A stretch of DNA of 64,000 nucleotides from Turnera subulata. Its lineage: Eukaryota; Streptophyta; Magnoliopsida; Malpighiales; Passifloraceae. Of this stretch, positions 11,111 through 23,775 are shown piece after piece. The DNA lies in contig JAKUCV010007337.1 in assembly GCA_028386065.3 (NCBI GenBank), forward strand, positions 91,376-155,375, read 5' to 3'. The position numbers and the translations under genes are program-made. Below the pieces are notes generated by a model, which searched no databases, was not told where the DNA came from, and was given only the letters and a program-made list of their open reading frames with translations. Each line of letters starts with the position of its first letter. Position 1 is the stretch's first letter.

Positions 11111-12720
11111 AGAAAAGTGGGGTTGGTTCCCATGTTGGGATGATGTTTATTGGCTGTCAAATGGCCAAAATACCCCTCAACTACCCTCGGTTCTTTTATA
11201 GACTTGAGGGTGTTTCTGTCTTTTTGAAATTCCATCCCGAGCCTAAAAAAACCGACTTAGGCTCGGAAATTTCGAATAATTATTCTAAGCATTGTTCAAC
11301 TCTCGGAATTGTTAATTATAAGGAATTCTCGGGAACCCTGAATAACTCTCGGGATCGAGTTTTAAGGCTTGGTTAGTCGTGGAGAATTCTCTGGAACGTT
11401 GTATTCTTCTTGGATTTGGAATCCTCGAGATTAGTTTCGAGAGGTACGCAAAGTTTTTATTGACCATAGTAAAATGGTAGAACATCTTGGTAAAATTTTA
11501 AAAATTTTACCTGAATTATTACAAATATGTTGTAAGCTTCTGCTGGTTTACGAATGTAATTAAAGAAAAAAGAACAAAAAAAAAATAACATTCCACCAAA
11601 ACATGTGAGCAAATTAAAATATTGATGCACATTCACTGCAAAACAAATCTACATTCCAAACGGAATAAGAGAGCATCAAATTTTCTTTGAGAAAATTCGG
11701 ATGGTAGATAAAGTATAGTATGGTAATGCATTTTAGGCATTTTCACTCACAATGAATTTTGAATAATGGAATTGAAATTTATAATTTTAAAATTAGACTA
11801 AATTTTAACTTATAGGTAAAGAGAAAATATTCATGAATTTTGAAATCATTTTATTTAAATAAAACATTGGTCAAATGTATTGTGTAGATAAAATGTTTAC
11901 AGCCCAAATTTTCATGTATTTAGCAGTGGAAATAATGTTTTTTTTAATCTACTGTTACTTTAATACAACAATTTTTTTAAAATAGATATCAATTTTGTGC
12001 TACAGAGTACAGACTTAAATTATTTTATTTGCCATTGTAGAAAACGCCAGCACAATGACTAGTGTACCAAAAGGAAATGGAAATCTTCCCTATTACTTTG
12101 GACTTTCCATAGCTGAATCCTTGGGGGTAAAGAATTAAATAATTGTAAAAACCAACAAAACAACTAGCAACCCACACTCATTAAAAAAAAAAAAAACGAA
12201 AAAACCCTTACAATCCACAATCTGTATAGAAACAAAGGAAGACAGAAGTTGTTGGTGTCAGGCAGGCAACACATCCACACAGATCAACTCATCAATCATC
12301 ACCACCCACCCACATCAAAAAAAAAAAAAGAAAAATCAATCATCATCACTACCCACTCACTCTTCTTTTTTTTTTTTCTTCCGCACTGATGTCCGGACCA
12401 ACCCGCCTTTAAAAGATAACAGGAAGTCCAGATTAATCTAGCTCATAGTATAATTGGAACAATAAAGGTTGGCGCCACTAATTTCTAGAGTGCTGCGTTC
12501 TCAAGACTCGAATTCGAAATCCCTTGATTAAGCTAGAATAACTCCAACTAGTTGATCTAGCCCATTGGAGTTACCCGCTCACTCTTCCTTCCCCTCCAAC
12601 AAAAATAAGAATAAAAATAAATAAATTAACAAAAAAACAATTCCCCTAAATTGTCTCAACCCCCATAGGCACATGTCGCACATCCATAGCCAAACCATAC
12701 CATATCATAGCTCACAGAGA
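11111..12720. other. Intergenic, no gene recognised
   Basis: AT-rich spacer. Around 11190-11400 there are several CTCGG/GAGCC phrases reminiscent of the Q-type LTRs further right, but too weak to call. Around 12400-12560 the minus strand has a stretch with a poor tRNA-like B box (GATTTCGAATTCGAGTC), possibly a degenerate SINE. Homopolymer A and T runs occur at 12182-12196, 12317-12330 and 12364-12381. Confidence 0.4.
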
Positions 12721-13086
12721 ACGATATATATTTTTTTCCTTTTTTCTAATTTTTTTTTCCAAGCTTAAGGGGAAGACATAAAAATATAGAAGTAAAGAAG
12801 AGGACCCATCTGAGAGTAGGGTATTATTATTCTCTTTATTATTGCGAATTTGTTGTTTGTTGGTTGTTCTTACCACCTTAACCAGAACAGAACAAATAGG
12901 ATCAAGAAGAAACGCAACCCATATCGAACCCCCCACATAATCTTCCTTTTTCTTTGACTCTGAAAACTTTTTCCTAATCTTCTTCTTCTTCTTCTTCTTC
13001 TTCTTCTTCTTTTTTCCTCTTTTCTTTTGGGTTTCCAGCTTTGCCCGTGGCGCTGTTGTGTATTTTCCGATTCCTGCCCTTGTCAA
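12721..13086 (+). promoter_or_regulatory. Putative promoter and 5' leader of the APRL gene
   Basis: A TATATA stretch (about 12724-12731) lies 360 bp before the ATG, and a pure TTC/CTT trinucleotide run (about 12979-13010) sits in the presumptive leader, a common feature of plant 5' UTRs. The transcription start cannot be fixed from sequence alone. Confidence 0.35.
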
Positions 13087-16000
13087 ATGGCTCTGGTATG
13101 GATTGTGTTGCTCTATATGGGGGCTTTATCTTCTTCGATTGGATTCGTGTCGGCTGCGTCGCTGCCGCCTCTGTGTTCCAAAGAATCTCCTTTGCTTGTG
13201 TTTAATCTTCAGTCTCAATGCCCCCTCTCGATCTCATCAAATCCACCGATTCAGGTGCATTCCATACGTTTCTCTCCTTTTGCAGTTGCTTATTTTATGT
13301 CAAGTTTAAGACTTTATTATGTTTTGTTGCTTTGATTGTTTGCCTGTAAATTTTGTGGCTTTTATTTGAATTTTTTTCCCTTTTTTTGTGTTTGTTTTGG
13401 CTTGATCCATTCCAAAGTTTTAGTCTTTCTTTTTTCTTTTTTCCTGAATTTTTGTGGGGTTTGTTGCTGTTCTTCATCTAGAACCTAATTTCCGTTCTTC
13501 TGCTGATGGGTTTTGTTCTTCTAGGATTTGTTTTTGTTTGTAAAGGGATGTTGGATCCTGACACCTGTGGAAGTTTTCTGAATTAACGGTTGACTTGTTG
13601 GATGTGTAGCTTAGCTTGTGGAGAGGATTTATTGGATACTTATTGCCTTTGAATTAGTGCCGTTCTCTTCTAGAACGCAGACTTTGAAATTAGGTAATTT
13701 AATATTGGGATGAAAGAGACCAATAAGTGTCTGAGACCCTAGTACCTGGTCATTGCAAGTGAAAGATTGATTTAACGGTAGACGTTTATAGCTGGAGGAA
13801 GCAAGGGAATATCTATATTCTTGACAAATAGCCCATCTCCAGTTCTGTAGTTGCTTACCATCTCAAGCCTATGCTCTTTCATAAAGTTTTGTCATTCTTC
13901 CCCTTGGGGCCATTGGACAGTAGTCAAACTCCTTACACTGTCAAGAAGCCACTTCATGATTGTTTACGTTGATTCTTGGAATTTAAATGACTTTTGCTAG
14001 TATTGTTGTTAGAATGCATGGCGGAGAGGGAGTATGTGAATCTGGACTCAGGAAGGGGAACAGCCGAATTATATATGCTTGATTCATAGCTTTTGGTGGG
14101 AGGATGATTGAGTATTCTTTTTATCTCAATCCATAATGTTAACAATATCAGATGTTTCAATAAACAGGATGTTTTACTTGGTCCAATTTACTGGGAAAAT
14201 CTCTTTTGTCCATCTGGTGTGGGGGCCTGTGAAGGAGGATTGTGCATGGGATAAAAGTACTGAATTCACCCATTTTAATGTGAGTTCTCTTTTTAATATG
14301 ATTATATATGAGGGAAGTTTGTGTCTACACATATGGGCTGAGCTAGGAATAGCTTGAGTGCTTTGAATTCGTTTGTAAACTAGAAGCATATATAGGTTGG
14401 TATATTCAGTACTCAATAGTACTTCTGAAAGACTAAATTCCAAGAGAGGGTTACTTTTCATTTCAAGTCGGTTTTAATTTTCGTTGAGGAGACGGGAGCT
14501 ACATTTATCATCTACTTTTTCCACTATATGGTTGCAGAAAGAATCTCATCCTGTCCCCACATATAAGTTCCCCTCTTTTTAATCTTATCCCTCGTTGAGT
14601 AAAAATCTTTTCAAAGAGCAAATGGGAACGTGGCAAAACTGAAAAACCTAGGAGGTTATAACTCAAGCTTAGACATCTTGAAGCTTAGTCTTTAATCCAG
14701 ACTAGTTTGGAGTTTGCCTTCATGGATCTGTCGTGCATTGAGCTGTGTCATGGTAGATGGTAAAACAAGATTTGCACAGATATGTCACTCTAGGAAACAT
14801 CTCCAAGTAAATAAATCCATGTATATGTCATTGGTCTAGGAATGATGAAACCCTGAAATCCAATCCTGTCAGTCTGAATAAGCTGATGCTCGTAACTGAA
14901 TGGTTCTAATCTACAGTTTGTTTTAAATCTTGAATAAATTAATGTTTGCTATGTTGGCGCCTATTTCATTGTCCTAGAAAATCATCATTCTCTTCTTGAT
15001 TATTTAATTTGGGAGCCCACCAATATTTTTTTTGAACTGAAACTTTGATTTAACGTCAATGGGTCAGGTTAATTATCTAAAAGTCTATATTTTATTTTCC
15101 TTGCAGCTCTCATGCCATTTATGCCTTTCCAAATTGCCAGTTGCTGTCTTTACCTACTTCAATCAACCTTCAGTCATTTTGAATCTTTAATAATTGTGAT
15201 GACAATAGCCATCAATTCAATAACTCTTTGATTAAAACATTAGAATAGGAGCCATTACTTTGGTTATGTTTACTTCATGTTATATGAACCCACAACAGAT
15301 GCAATACTACTGTGTTATTGAAGAATAAGGAAGAGGACAAAGAGAAGAGACCAAAGATTCAAGTGAGGAAAGAAAGAATAAGAATAGCTTTCTTCTTATT
15401 CAAGATCTTGATTTCTTTTTTGATGTTGTGATGAGAAACCGCCAATTACAAGGCTACACCGCTGATTGTCTGGACTTGGGTAGCAAGATAAAGCTCCTTT
15501 CATTTACCCCCTCTTTTCCTTTCAGGCATCGGTTGATTCCTTGGAAAATGGAAAAAATATGTGCTGTATCTTAGTATTCTTGTTGTTGTGACACACTTTC
15601 ATAATGTTTATTATCAATTTCTTTCCCCTGGAAATTTACTGTGTTAAGTGCGTGTGTATGTTCATATATTTATGTAAGTTTGTTATTTGCTTGCGAAGTG
15701 TGGTGCATAATGGATGAGTTCTCATTATAAAATTATTTATAAAAACCACGTTAAATGTCCTAAGATTAAGGATATCTTAATTTAGGAATTGAAGTAGGGA
15801 CTGGTTTGTAACTCCATAAAGTCCAAAAGATCTTCTGGGTCAACTTCTGTGCAAACATGCAGTGGCAAGGCTGCTACATGAAAATGCTATGAGAATGTGG
15901 CCCATGAATTCTCATTTACAGGAAATGGAATTTACAAAATCTGCTGTTGCTAGCTTGTTACTGTTATAAGTCCTGGTAAATCATGCTTACCTCCCCTGCC

Positions 16001-19000
16001 CCGCAGAGTGCTACTCAATGCTGACCTTCCTGTGACATTCAAAATAGGAAAATGGTACGAGAACGTTGTTTCCTGTGACCTTCCTGTTGCTTGCTTGTCT
16101 TTTTTATTAATTAACGCTGATCTCCTCTCTCTTTCTTTTCCTTCCCAAAAAGTGCTAGTCAACAGTGACCCCCCTGTGATATCTTGATCTTCCTTCTGTT
16201 ATGGACATAAAAATCCCAATTAGATTTTTGAAAACCCAAACTCTGTGTCTTTCCATATGTTGTGGATTGGCATCATGGATTTGAAGAGGCGCAGAGCATT
16301 ATCTTCTTTTCTGGACACAAGTGTCCCATTGTTGTTTTATTTTGTGAAGATTGCACTTTCTTCCTTTCTAACCTAAGATATTGTATTTTTATAAACATTG
16401 CAAAATGATGTTTCTGTAGAAGGATTGAATGCTCTTGTGATTGGATTTTTGTTCTGTGCCACTTCAGTTGCTTTTCTTTCAATTAAGAAAAAAGGAATAA
16501 GCATAGTTTCAAATCAGTTGAGTAACTGAGAAGAAAAAAGAATTATAGATTTACATCTTTGCAATTTGCCACAGTAGTCCCCTATCATAGTACTGAACCA
16601 ATAAATACGTGGGAAACTATGGAATTGTGTAACTGGTCACTTAAGATTGCGGGTCTTTGTATTTGAATGGATTGTGGGAAAACAGTTTGGTGTGCACAGC
16701 ATGGAGCCTGCCATCCCAAATAATTAACTAGTCACGTCAGGTTTAATAAATTCACTGATGAACTTTGTAAATCATGGCATACTCGTCGTTGGTGTGGTTC
16801 TCTATTGTTTCAGAGTCACTCTTGCAAGTCTTTGAACCTTGTATCACCCTAAATTGATCTAATGTATGACCTCATGAATTGGTTTTAATCTTGGGCAGTG
16901 GCATTATAATTGTCTTTTTATTCTGCTTCATTATGTTGTTGATAATATTTTCATGCTCTTGCATTGTGAAGATTTATTATCGGTGTACTTCATTTGAAGG
17001 GTACCTCCCACTGTTGAGTGAGTTTGTACCTGCTGTGTTTGCACCTTTCTTTCTTCTTTTTATTCTTGCCATGTTTATACCAAATAATAACCGCTGCTAT
17101 GCTTAGATTTTAGATGTCATCCTTCTATGCCTCGTTTTTTATGAGGTACAATAGTTATGTGGTTTATCTTTTAATGTATTATGTACCTTTGCTTGTCAGC
17201 CATAACTACTGCATAATAATCAGCTGGTTCGTGTTTGATTAATCCCTACAGTTCTATTTTTGAGGTCACTTTCCTTTTATCTAATTGAATATTTCTTCTC
17301 AACAGGTGGATGGGAGCTTCCTGGATCAGGCTTTGAATTCTAAACAGAGAAATGGTTACACTTCGATACTCTTTTATGCTTCTTGGTGCCCCTTTTCTCA
17401 GAGTATGCGCCCGAAGTTTGAAATGCTTGGGTCTATGTTTCCCCAAATAGAGCATTGGTCCGTTGAGCAGTCATTAGCCCGTCCAAGGTGTGATTCTTGT
17501 AACTTGACCCTCTTCTGGTTCTTTTTGATGCTTAATTGTACAAGTGGACCAGTACAAAATCTAGTTGCAGAGTCTTGAGCATTTTTAAGTTGTCCAGGAA
17601 TTTATTTCTGGTTTCATCCACATTATTGGTTCCTCTGTATGGTTCTGCCTGCTCCATGCTTGGGAAAAGTTTTTACTGTATGCTCAATGTATCTACACAA
17701 GCACAGGCATGCATATACACATGCACAAACATGAAGATAAATGCAGAAAGTAATACATTTTTGTGTCTAGGATCGTGGGTCCTGTGAAACAGAATACAGT
17801 GAGTTTGTTTATTAATACTAGATAGTACATTTTACCAAATGAAATTTTCTTGGTCAGGGGTTGCTTTTGTGGTATTCAATCGGTTTTTAATTTTCCTCTG
17901 CCTTTTGTGTATTTCTTGGTGTATTTTTGGTAGCAAACTTTTTCTCTTTTCTTCATGTATCTTCACCTTTTACTCTTTCGTTGTTTCGATAGAATTTCTA
18001 GTTTGGTGGAATGAGGAATGAAAACGTCATTTGTGTGACTTGCAGAACTTGTGGTTATATCTATGAATATGCATTCAATGATACTGCCTGACACTATTGA
18101 AACTCAGTTCAATTTATTGTCTCTGTTCAGCTTTTGTTTCATTCCTTTGTTCATAATTGTTGTGATATTACCAGAAAATTTTGAGCGTTTTTATTACATG
18201 GCTCCAGTGTCATTGTGTATGTTCATTTTCTTTTGCAGTATATTTTCAATGTATGGAATTCACAGCTTGCCTTCAATATTGCTTGTCAACGAGACATCGA
18301 AGGTGCGGTATCATGGGCCAAAGACTCTCCAGTCACTTGTACAATTTTATAAGGAAAACACAGGTAGTTTTATACTCTTATCAAATAAAATGATATCAAC
18401 TGTGGGTTGTCCCTGTGGTCTGCAGTTAATTTTTTATGGTTCTGGTTGCATTTAAAGGAGTGGCATTTTGTACTTGACTATATCATGTGAACTGTACACA
18501 CCCTCATAGTGTTTCATGGAGCCGTGGATCAGATTCCAAGATTCACAGTATTAAACTCTTTTAGGAGATAACTATATAATTTTGCATGCTTCTGTTGTGT
18601 TGTGACTCAGGTCTTGAACCTGTTCAATATCTTGCTGAAGCTGAGCCAACCAGTTTGGAGAGTGGTAAAAAATCCATCATGCAAAGATGGGATGCTTTCT
18701 CTTTGGAGCAGATGCTAAAAGAGGAGCCATACTTAGTACTTGCTACGTTTTTCCTCTCTCTGCGGATGCTAATATTGGCATATCCTAAAATTTTATCTCA
18801 TCTCAAGGCTTTCTACAATTCATATGTTCCACGATTAAACTTAGAAATATTTGGTGAAACAAGCCAATTATTCGGGCGTGTCCTCCACATGATTGATGTG
18901 AGGAGGATCTGGACCAAGTTGAGATTATGCAAGGCAAGGAACTTCCACGAAGGAGCGAAAAATTGCCGGGTTTGGGCTTCTTCCCTCGCTTCGGTTTCTT

Positions 19001-19032
19001 TGGGCGAATCTGCCTCATCAGCTAGATCATAA
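13087..19032 (+). CDS. APRL: 5'-adenylylsulfate reductase-like (APRL) membrane protein, thioredoxin fold, 4 exons
   Basis: Exons 13087-13254, 17306-17487, 18239-18363 and 18611-19032 join to 897 nt, 298 aa, close to the roughly 300 aa of Arabidopsis APRL4/5. All three introns are GT-AG (4,051, 751 and 247 bp). Residues 1-24 look like a signal peptide. Residues 57-170 form the thioredoxin-like domain with YASWCPFSQS, so the active site is CxxS: one cysteine remains, and the resolving cysteine of thioredoxin is replaced. The GIHSLPSILLV segment carries the usual cis-proline. LVLATFFLSLRMLILAYP is a likely membrane helix, and the C terminus (ETSQLFGR, MIDVRRIWTKLRLCK, VWASSLASVSLGES) is characteristic of the family. 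APRL proteins lack the sulfonucleotide reductase domain, so despite the name no APS reduction is expected; a secretory-pathway redox or chaperone role is inference. Which APRL paralogue it is cannot be settled here. Confidence 0.92.
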
Positions 19033-19384
19033 ACCCAGCGGAGAGGCAAGTTTCCTGTGGCAGTCACCTTAAGTCTAGAAAAGAGCCTAATGATGAGGTA
19101 CGGTATTACAAACTGTTTCAGTACTCTGCAAGACCCGTAATTCTGTGCCTGTATATGTCATGTCTAAATGTCAATGTTACTGATGACGATGACGATAGAT
19201 AGGTTAAGCTGTTGTCCTTTTTGCTTTGAGTTTTGGGAGAAAGCAAAACGTGCATGTAAATTTGAGTAACAGCTTTCCCATTTTCGTGTAAATTTTTTTA
19301 TTCGGAGGATGACCTTTACACATAGTGGAATGTAACCATATTTTGTGTCTTTCTCTCTCGATGTGGCTAACGATGAAAAGAGCA
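19033..19384 (+). other. 3' flank of the APRL gene (probable 3' UTR)
   Basis: About 350 bp of AT-rich unique sequence between the APRL stop codon and the LINE target-site duplication. It has T-rich stretches but no exact AATAAA that I could place. The LINE was inserted within or just behind the 3' UTR. Confidence 0.45.
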
Positions 19385-19398
19385 GGGTTGTTCAGTTT
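19385..19398. repeat. Target-site duplication, 3' side of the LINE
   Basis: GGGTTGTTCAGTTT, directly before the poly-T (LINE poly-A tail on the minus strand). It matches 25392-25405 at 13 of 14 positions. Confidence 0.75.
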
Positions 19399-19442
19399 TT
19401 TTTTTTTTTGATCAAAAGGGGCTCTAAGGCCTTCCATTAAAA

Positions 19443-22400
19443 CTACTGAAGCCGCACCATGCGGGACTCTGCTACTCCTACTACATCTTTAAATAGACAG
19501 GGTAGAATATCTGAACAAGGAAATGAAAAATAGACAGTAGACCCTAAAATTGTAATGCCTTGATTAGCATAAAAATCGGCGCAGGAGTTGGCTTCGCGGT
19601 GGGTATGTTTGATCTCGACTTCCCAGTCTTTATCGAGTAACTTCTGAATGGATTGGCATAGGGTGCTGGTATCGGTTTGGTGTAGGGGGCGGGATACAAG
19701 GAGCGAAACTACTGTGGAAGAATCCATCTCGAGTTCGACTTTTCGTGCTCCGGAATTCCAGGCCATCTCTAGGCCAATCCAGGCTGCCCAAAGTTCAGCA
19801 CGTAGTGCATTGCCCCATCCTGATCCTCCAGCAAAGGCGCCTAGGAATCGCCCGTCACTATCTCGCATAATCCCCCCAATTCCTGACTGTCCGGGGTTAC
19901 CTTTGCATGCTCCATCAGTGTTTAGTTTAATCCATCCGACCTTCGGTGTCGTCCAACTGATCAGGCCTTTCTTCTCTACTCAAAGGGGCTTCGTGTCCTC
20001 GGCTATAGCAAGCCTTTAGGTCCTTTAGGAAGAGCTCACTTGCTCTTATGTAGTCATCCTTTACCATAGGATTATCCGGGCAGAAGACCCAACTGTTTCT
20101 GCGTTTCCAGTTAAACCAACAAGTTACTCCAAAGACTACCTTCCATTCCTCCTTCCGCTCACTGTCCGTGTTACCCTCCAAATTCTTTAGCAGCCATTCA
20201 TTTATGTCTCCCTCGAAAAAGGTTCCGTGCACCTCAAACTGTTTCAGCAACTCCTCCCAGATTTCCCTTGCCTCCACACAGTCACGCAAGGTATGGAGGA
20301 CATCTTCACTGGCTATATGACAACACGGGCAAAGAGCAGAGGATGTCATACCTCTGCGTTGTCGTTGTACATTTGTGAGTAGGCGCTCATGTTTTGCAAG
20401 CCATAGGAAGGATCTGATCCTTTGGGGTCCCGGCCACTGCCATATCAACTTCCATATTTTGTCTACTTCCCCCCAATTGTTAGCATTTATATAATAGTAT
20501 GCTGCCCGGACTGAGAACAGCCCATTCTTCCCATTTGCCCAAACGACATGGTCCTCTGGAGCCTCTGAGGAGGGAGGGCAGATGGCTAGGATTTTTTGCA
20601 CCGAGGGTTCAGGTAGGAAGCGCCTCATTTCTGCCACGTTCCAGGTCCCATCTGGATTAACAAGGTCCCTTACTTTCCTTTGTAGTTCTTCCTCTTCGAT
20701 TGGGTGCCTTAGGTCTGACATTAGGTACCCATGATTTTCCACCCACAGGTCTTGCCAGAATTCTACTTCTTGTCCGTTTGACACTACCCATCTTAAGCCT
20801 CCTTCAAATTTATCCCACAATCTGCGTAATTGTCTCCAAAGGTGGGAGCAATTGCGACTATCCTTCCTGCACCACTCTCCATCAGAAAGCTTTCAGTACT
20901 TTGCCATGATGACTTGTACCCATAATTGATCCGGCTTTGTAATCATTAACCATATCAATTTGAGTAGAAATGCCTCATTGAAGCCCCTCATTTCTCTTAA
21001 GCCCAGTCCGCCCATGGTCTTCGGTTGGCATAAGGTATCCCATTTAACAAGGTGGATTTTCCTTGTGTTTTCATCTCCTCCCCAAATGAATCTCCGACAT
21101 AGTCTATCAATGTTCTCGCATACTCCCGCAGGGAAGGCCGTGCTTTGCATGGTGTAGCTTGGGATAGAATTGAGTACTGATTGACACAACGTCACTCTTC
21201 CTGCGAAAGAGAGAGTGGATACCTTCCACTTGGCTAAGTTTTGGATAATTCGTTCTACTACACCGCCATATGTATTCTTGCTGATTCTGCCATGTAAGAG
21301 TGGTACTCCAAGGTATTTTCCCAAGTCGGTTGTGAGGGTGAATCCACTTTCAGCCGCCCATCGTCTTCTATTCGTTGCTGGTACACTCTCCGAGAAAAGG
21401 ATTCTGGGTTTTTCCATACTAACCCTTTGGCCGGATGCTTCGCAGAACTTGTCCAGGCACTCTTTGACTGTTTGGACTTGTTTCGGTGAAGCTTCAGCAA
21501 ACAATAATAGGTCGTCTGCAAATAAAAGGTGAGAAATCTTTGGCCCTTGGGAATTGAAAGCTAGGGGTTTCCAGCTGCCTGATTGTACTACATCTTTAAT
21601 AACGTGGGAGAGTTTGTCCATACACAATACAAAGAGGTAAGGGGAGAGAGGATCCCCTTGACGCAGACCTCTGGACGGTACAAACTCCTCAGTTTTGGAC
21701 CCGTTCCATAAGATCTGGAGGGTTGGGCTTCGGACGCATGTCATGATCATGTCACTCAACTTCTGTGGTATGCCACTTTCCTTTAACACTTGAGCTATAA
21801 AGTTCCAATTCAGCCGATCATAGGCCTTTTCTAGGTCGATCTTCAAGGCCATGTACTTTTTTGTCTTCTTTTTCCCTTCCATAGTGTGCATGGCTTCCTG
21901 GGCCATGATGATGTTGTCAACAATTTGCCTTCCAGCTACAAAGCTACTCTGATTCTCACTGATGATATTGGGAAGGATTGGTTTTACCAGGTTCACCAAA
22001 ATCTTCGATATGAACTTGTAGCTCATGTTACATAGGCTTATGGGTCGAAATTGTCGGATGGTTTCAGAGATGGACACCTTAGGTATCAGCACAAGGAAGG
22101 TTTTGTTGACCTCTTGCAAGTCCTCCTTTCCCTCTAGGAACTCCCGTACAAACTTCAGTATGTCCTTCTCCACTGTCTTCCATTGAGATTGGTAAAAGAG
22201 TGTTGGGTAACCTTCTGGGCCAGGTGCTTTCAATGGACCAATTTGGTGGACAGCATTGACAATGTCTCCATCAGTAATTTCTTTTTGTAGAAGAGTCATA
22301 TCCGCCAGGTCCAGTGCGGGGAATTTATTCTGTGTGAGGAGTAAAGGTCGAAAATTATCTTCCTCTTGGTATAGATCCTTGAAGAAGCTCATAGCATGGT

Positions 22401-23586
22401 CCTGAAGGTTTTTTACATCCGAAATCCATTCTCCAGATTGGTCTTTTAGGGCTTCGACTCTGTTCCACTTGCGGCAATTCATTGTGGAGAGGTGATAATA
22501 TCTAGTGTTCCTGTCTCCTTCTAATAACCACTTTAACCTGGACTTTTGATGCCATAGGACTTCTTCTTGAGCTAAGGTGCTGTGGTAATCAACGAGTAGT
22601 TCTTCTTCCAAGTTCTGCAAAAAAGGGTTAGTATGTTGGGCAAGTGCTCTTTGGACTCCATTAAGTCTGGCAAGGGTGCGCCTTTTTCGGTGGAAGATAT
22701 TTCCAAATTCCTCCTTATTCCATCTCCTTAAGCTTTGTTGTAAGGACAGTAGTGCCTCCGGTACATAAGAACCTGTCCTCCAGCTAGATTGGATGAGCTC
22801 TTGAAAGGAAGTGTGATGGATCCATGCTGCTTCGAATCTGAAGGGTTTTATTAGTACCTGCCTTCCATCCGGTGCCTGGAGAGTGAGAAGCACTGGATGG
22901 TGGTCTGATTTGACTCTTGGCAGGTTTCTAATTACTGCATCAGGGAAGGACAAACTCCATAGTGTATTGCAAACAACTCTGTCCAGCCTTTCGAAAATTC
23001 TGTCCAGACCATTCCTTTTCGGACCCCGCCAAGTGAACTGAGAGCCTACTGCCCCTGCATCGTCAAGGCCACACTAATCCAATCTTTCACGGAAACGTTG
23101 GCATTTATCAATCGCAGCTACTAATCCTCCTCTGTTCTCTTCAGCCAGGAGTATATCATTTAGGTCTTCCATAACTGCCCACGGCCCATCTGTGTCTTGG
23201 CTAAGGTGATGCATATCAATTCAGAATTGGTCTTTCATTTCTGAATTGGGGTTCACATAGGCTAAAGTTACACACCAGCTGCTGCGATCCCTTTCTGTAA
23301 CTCTTGCATGAATGTATTGAGAAGAGGTTTCTAACACTACAAATGCATTTATCTCGCTTCGACGGAGAACCCAAATCCCACCTGAGAAGCCGGTGGCCTG
23401 TGAACAAGCAATCCATTCAAGCCCTAGACTACGTATTACTCCATTAGCTGCGTCGCCACTGATTTTAGGTTCAGCAAGTACCACCAGAGTAGGATTATAA
23501 ATCCTCATTAGGTCTTTTCAGATGCCTTAGAACCCTTTACTCTTGGCCCCTCGGCAATTCCAGTATAATATACTTTGTATCATCAT
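19443..23586 (-). pseudogene. LINE ORF2: endonuclease, reverse transcriptase, zf-RVT, RNase H (broken)
   Basis: Start ATG at 23586, first residues MMIQSILYWNCRGAKSKGF. The EN domain has two stops within its first 25 codons and more before 22960, and its GDFN motif is decayed (MEDLNDIL). RT is open over 22953-20893, with RPISLCNMSYKFISK, KAYDRLNW, LRQGDPLSPYLF and the catalytic LLFADDLLLF (about 21510). A single TGA (20893-20895) separates it from the zf-RVT block (WKLIWQWPGPQRIRSFLWL, then CPCC...H). A frameshift near 19930 leads into RNase H, where the acidic residues are still visible in LNTDGA, RAELWAAW, EMDSSTVV and SCADFYANQ. RNase H is the least damaged domain besides RT. Confidence 0.9.
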
Positions 23587-23775
23587 AAGGAAAGCATCAT
23601 GTAGGTGAATCAATCCTCGATAATATCACTAGGTTCAGGAATTGCAGTTACCTGATCCTCCTCCATACTATCCTCTGTATCTTGACTGCTCGTGCTTGCA
23701 TTAAGCTGGTCACTCATCTCCTCGAATGGGGGTGTCGGGTTTGGGGGTCGTCTAGGACGGGTGGCTTTCCGAGCA

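Noticed and set aside
10951..11376. 141-aa ORF as an intact gene
   Set aside because: Only its first part matches the LINE segment after the endonuclease; the remainder is non-homologous read-through.
18051..18455. 134-aa plus-strand ORF as a separate gene
   Set aside because: It is intron 2 plus exon 3 of the APRL gene read through.
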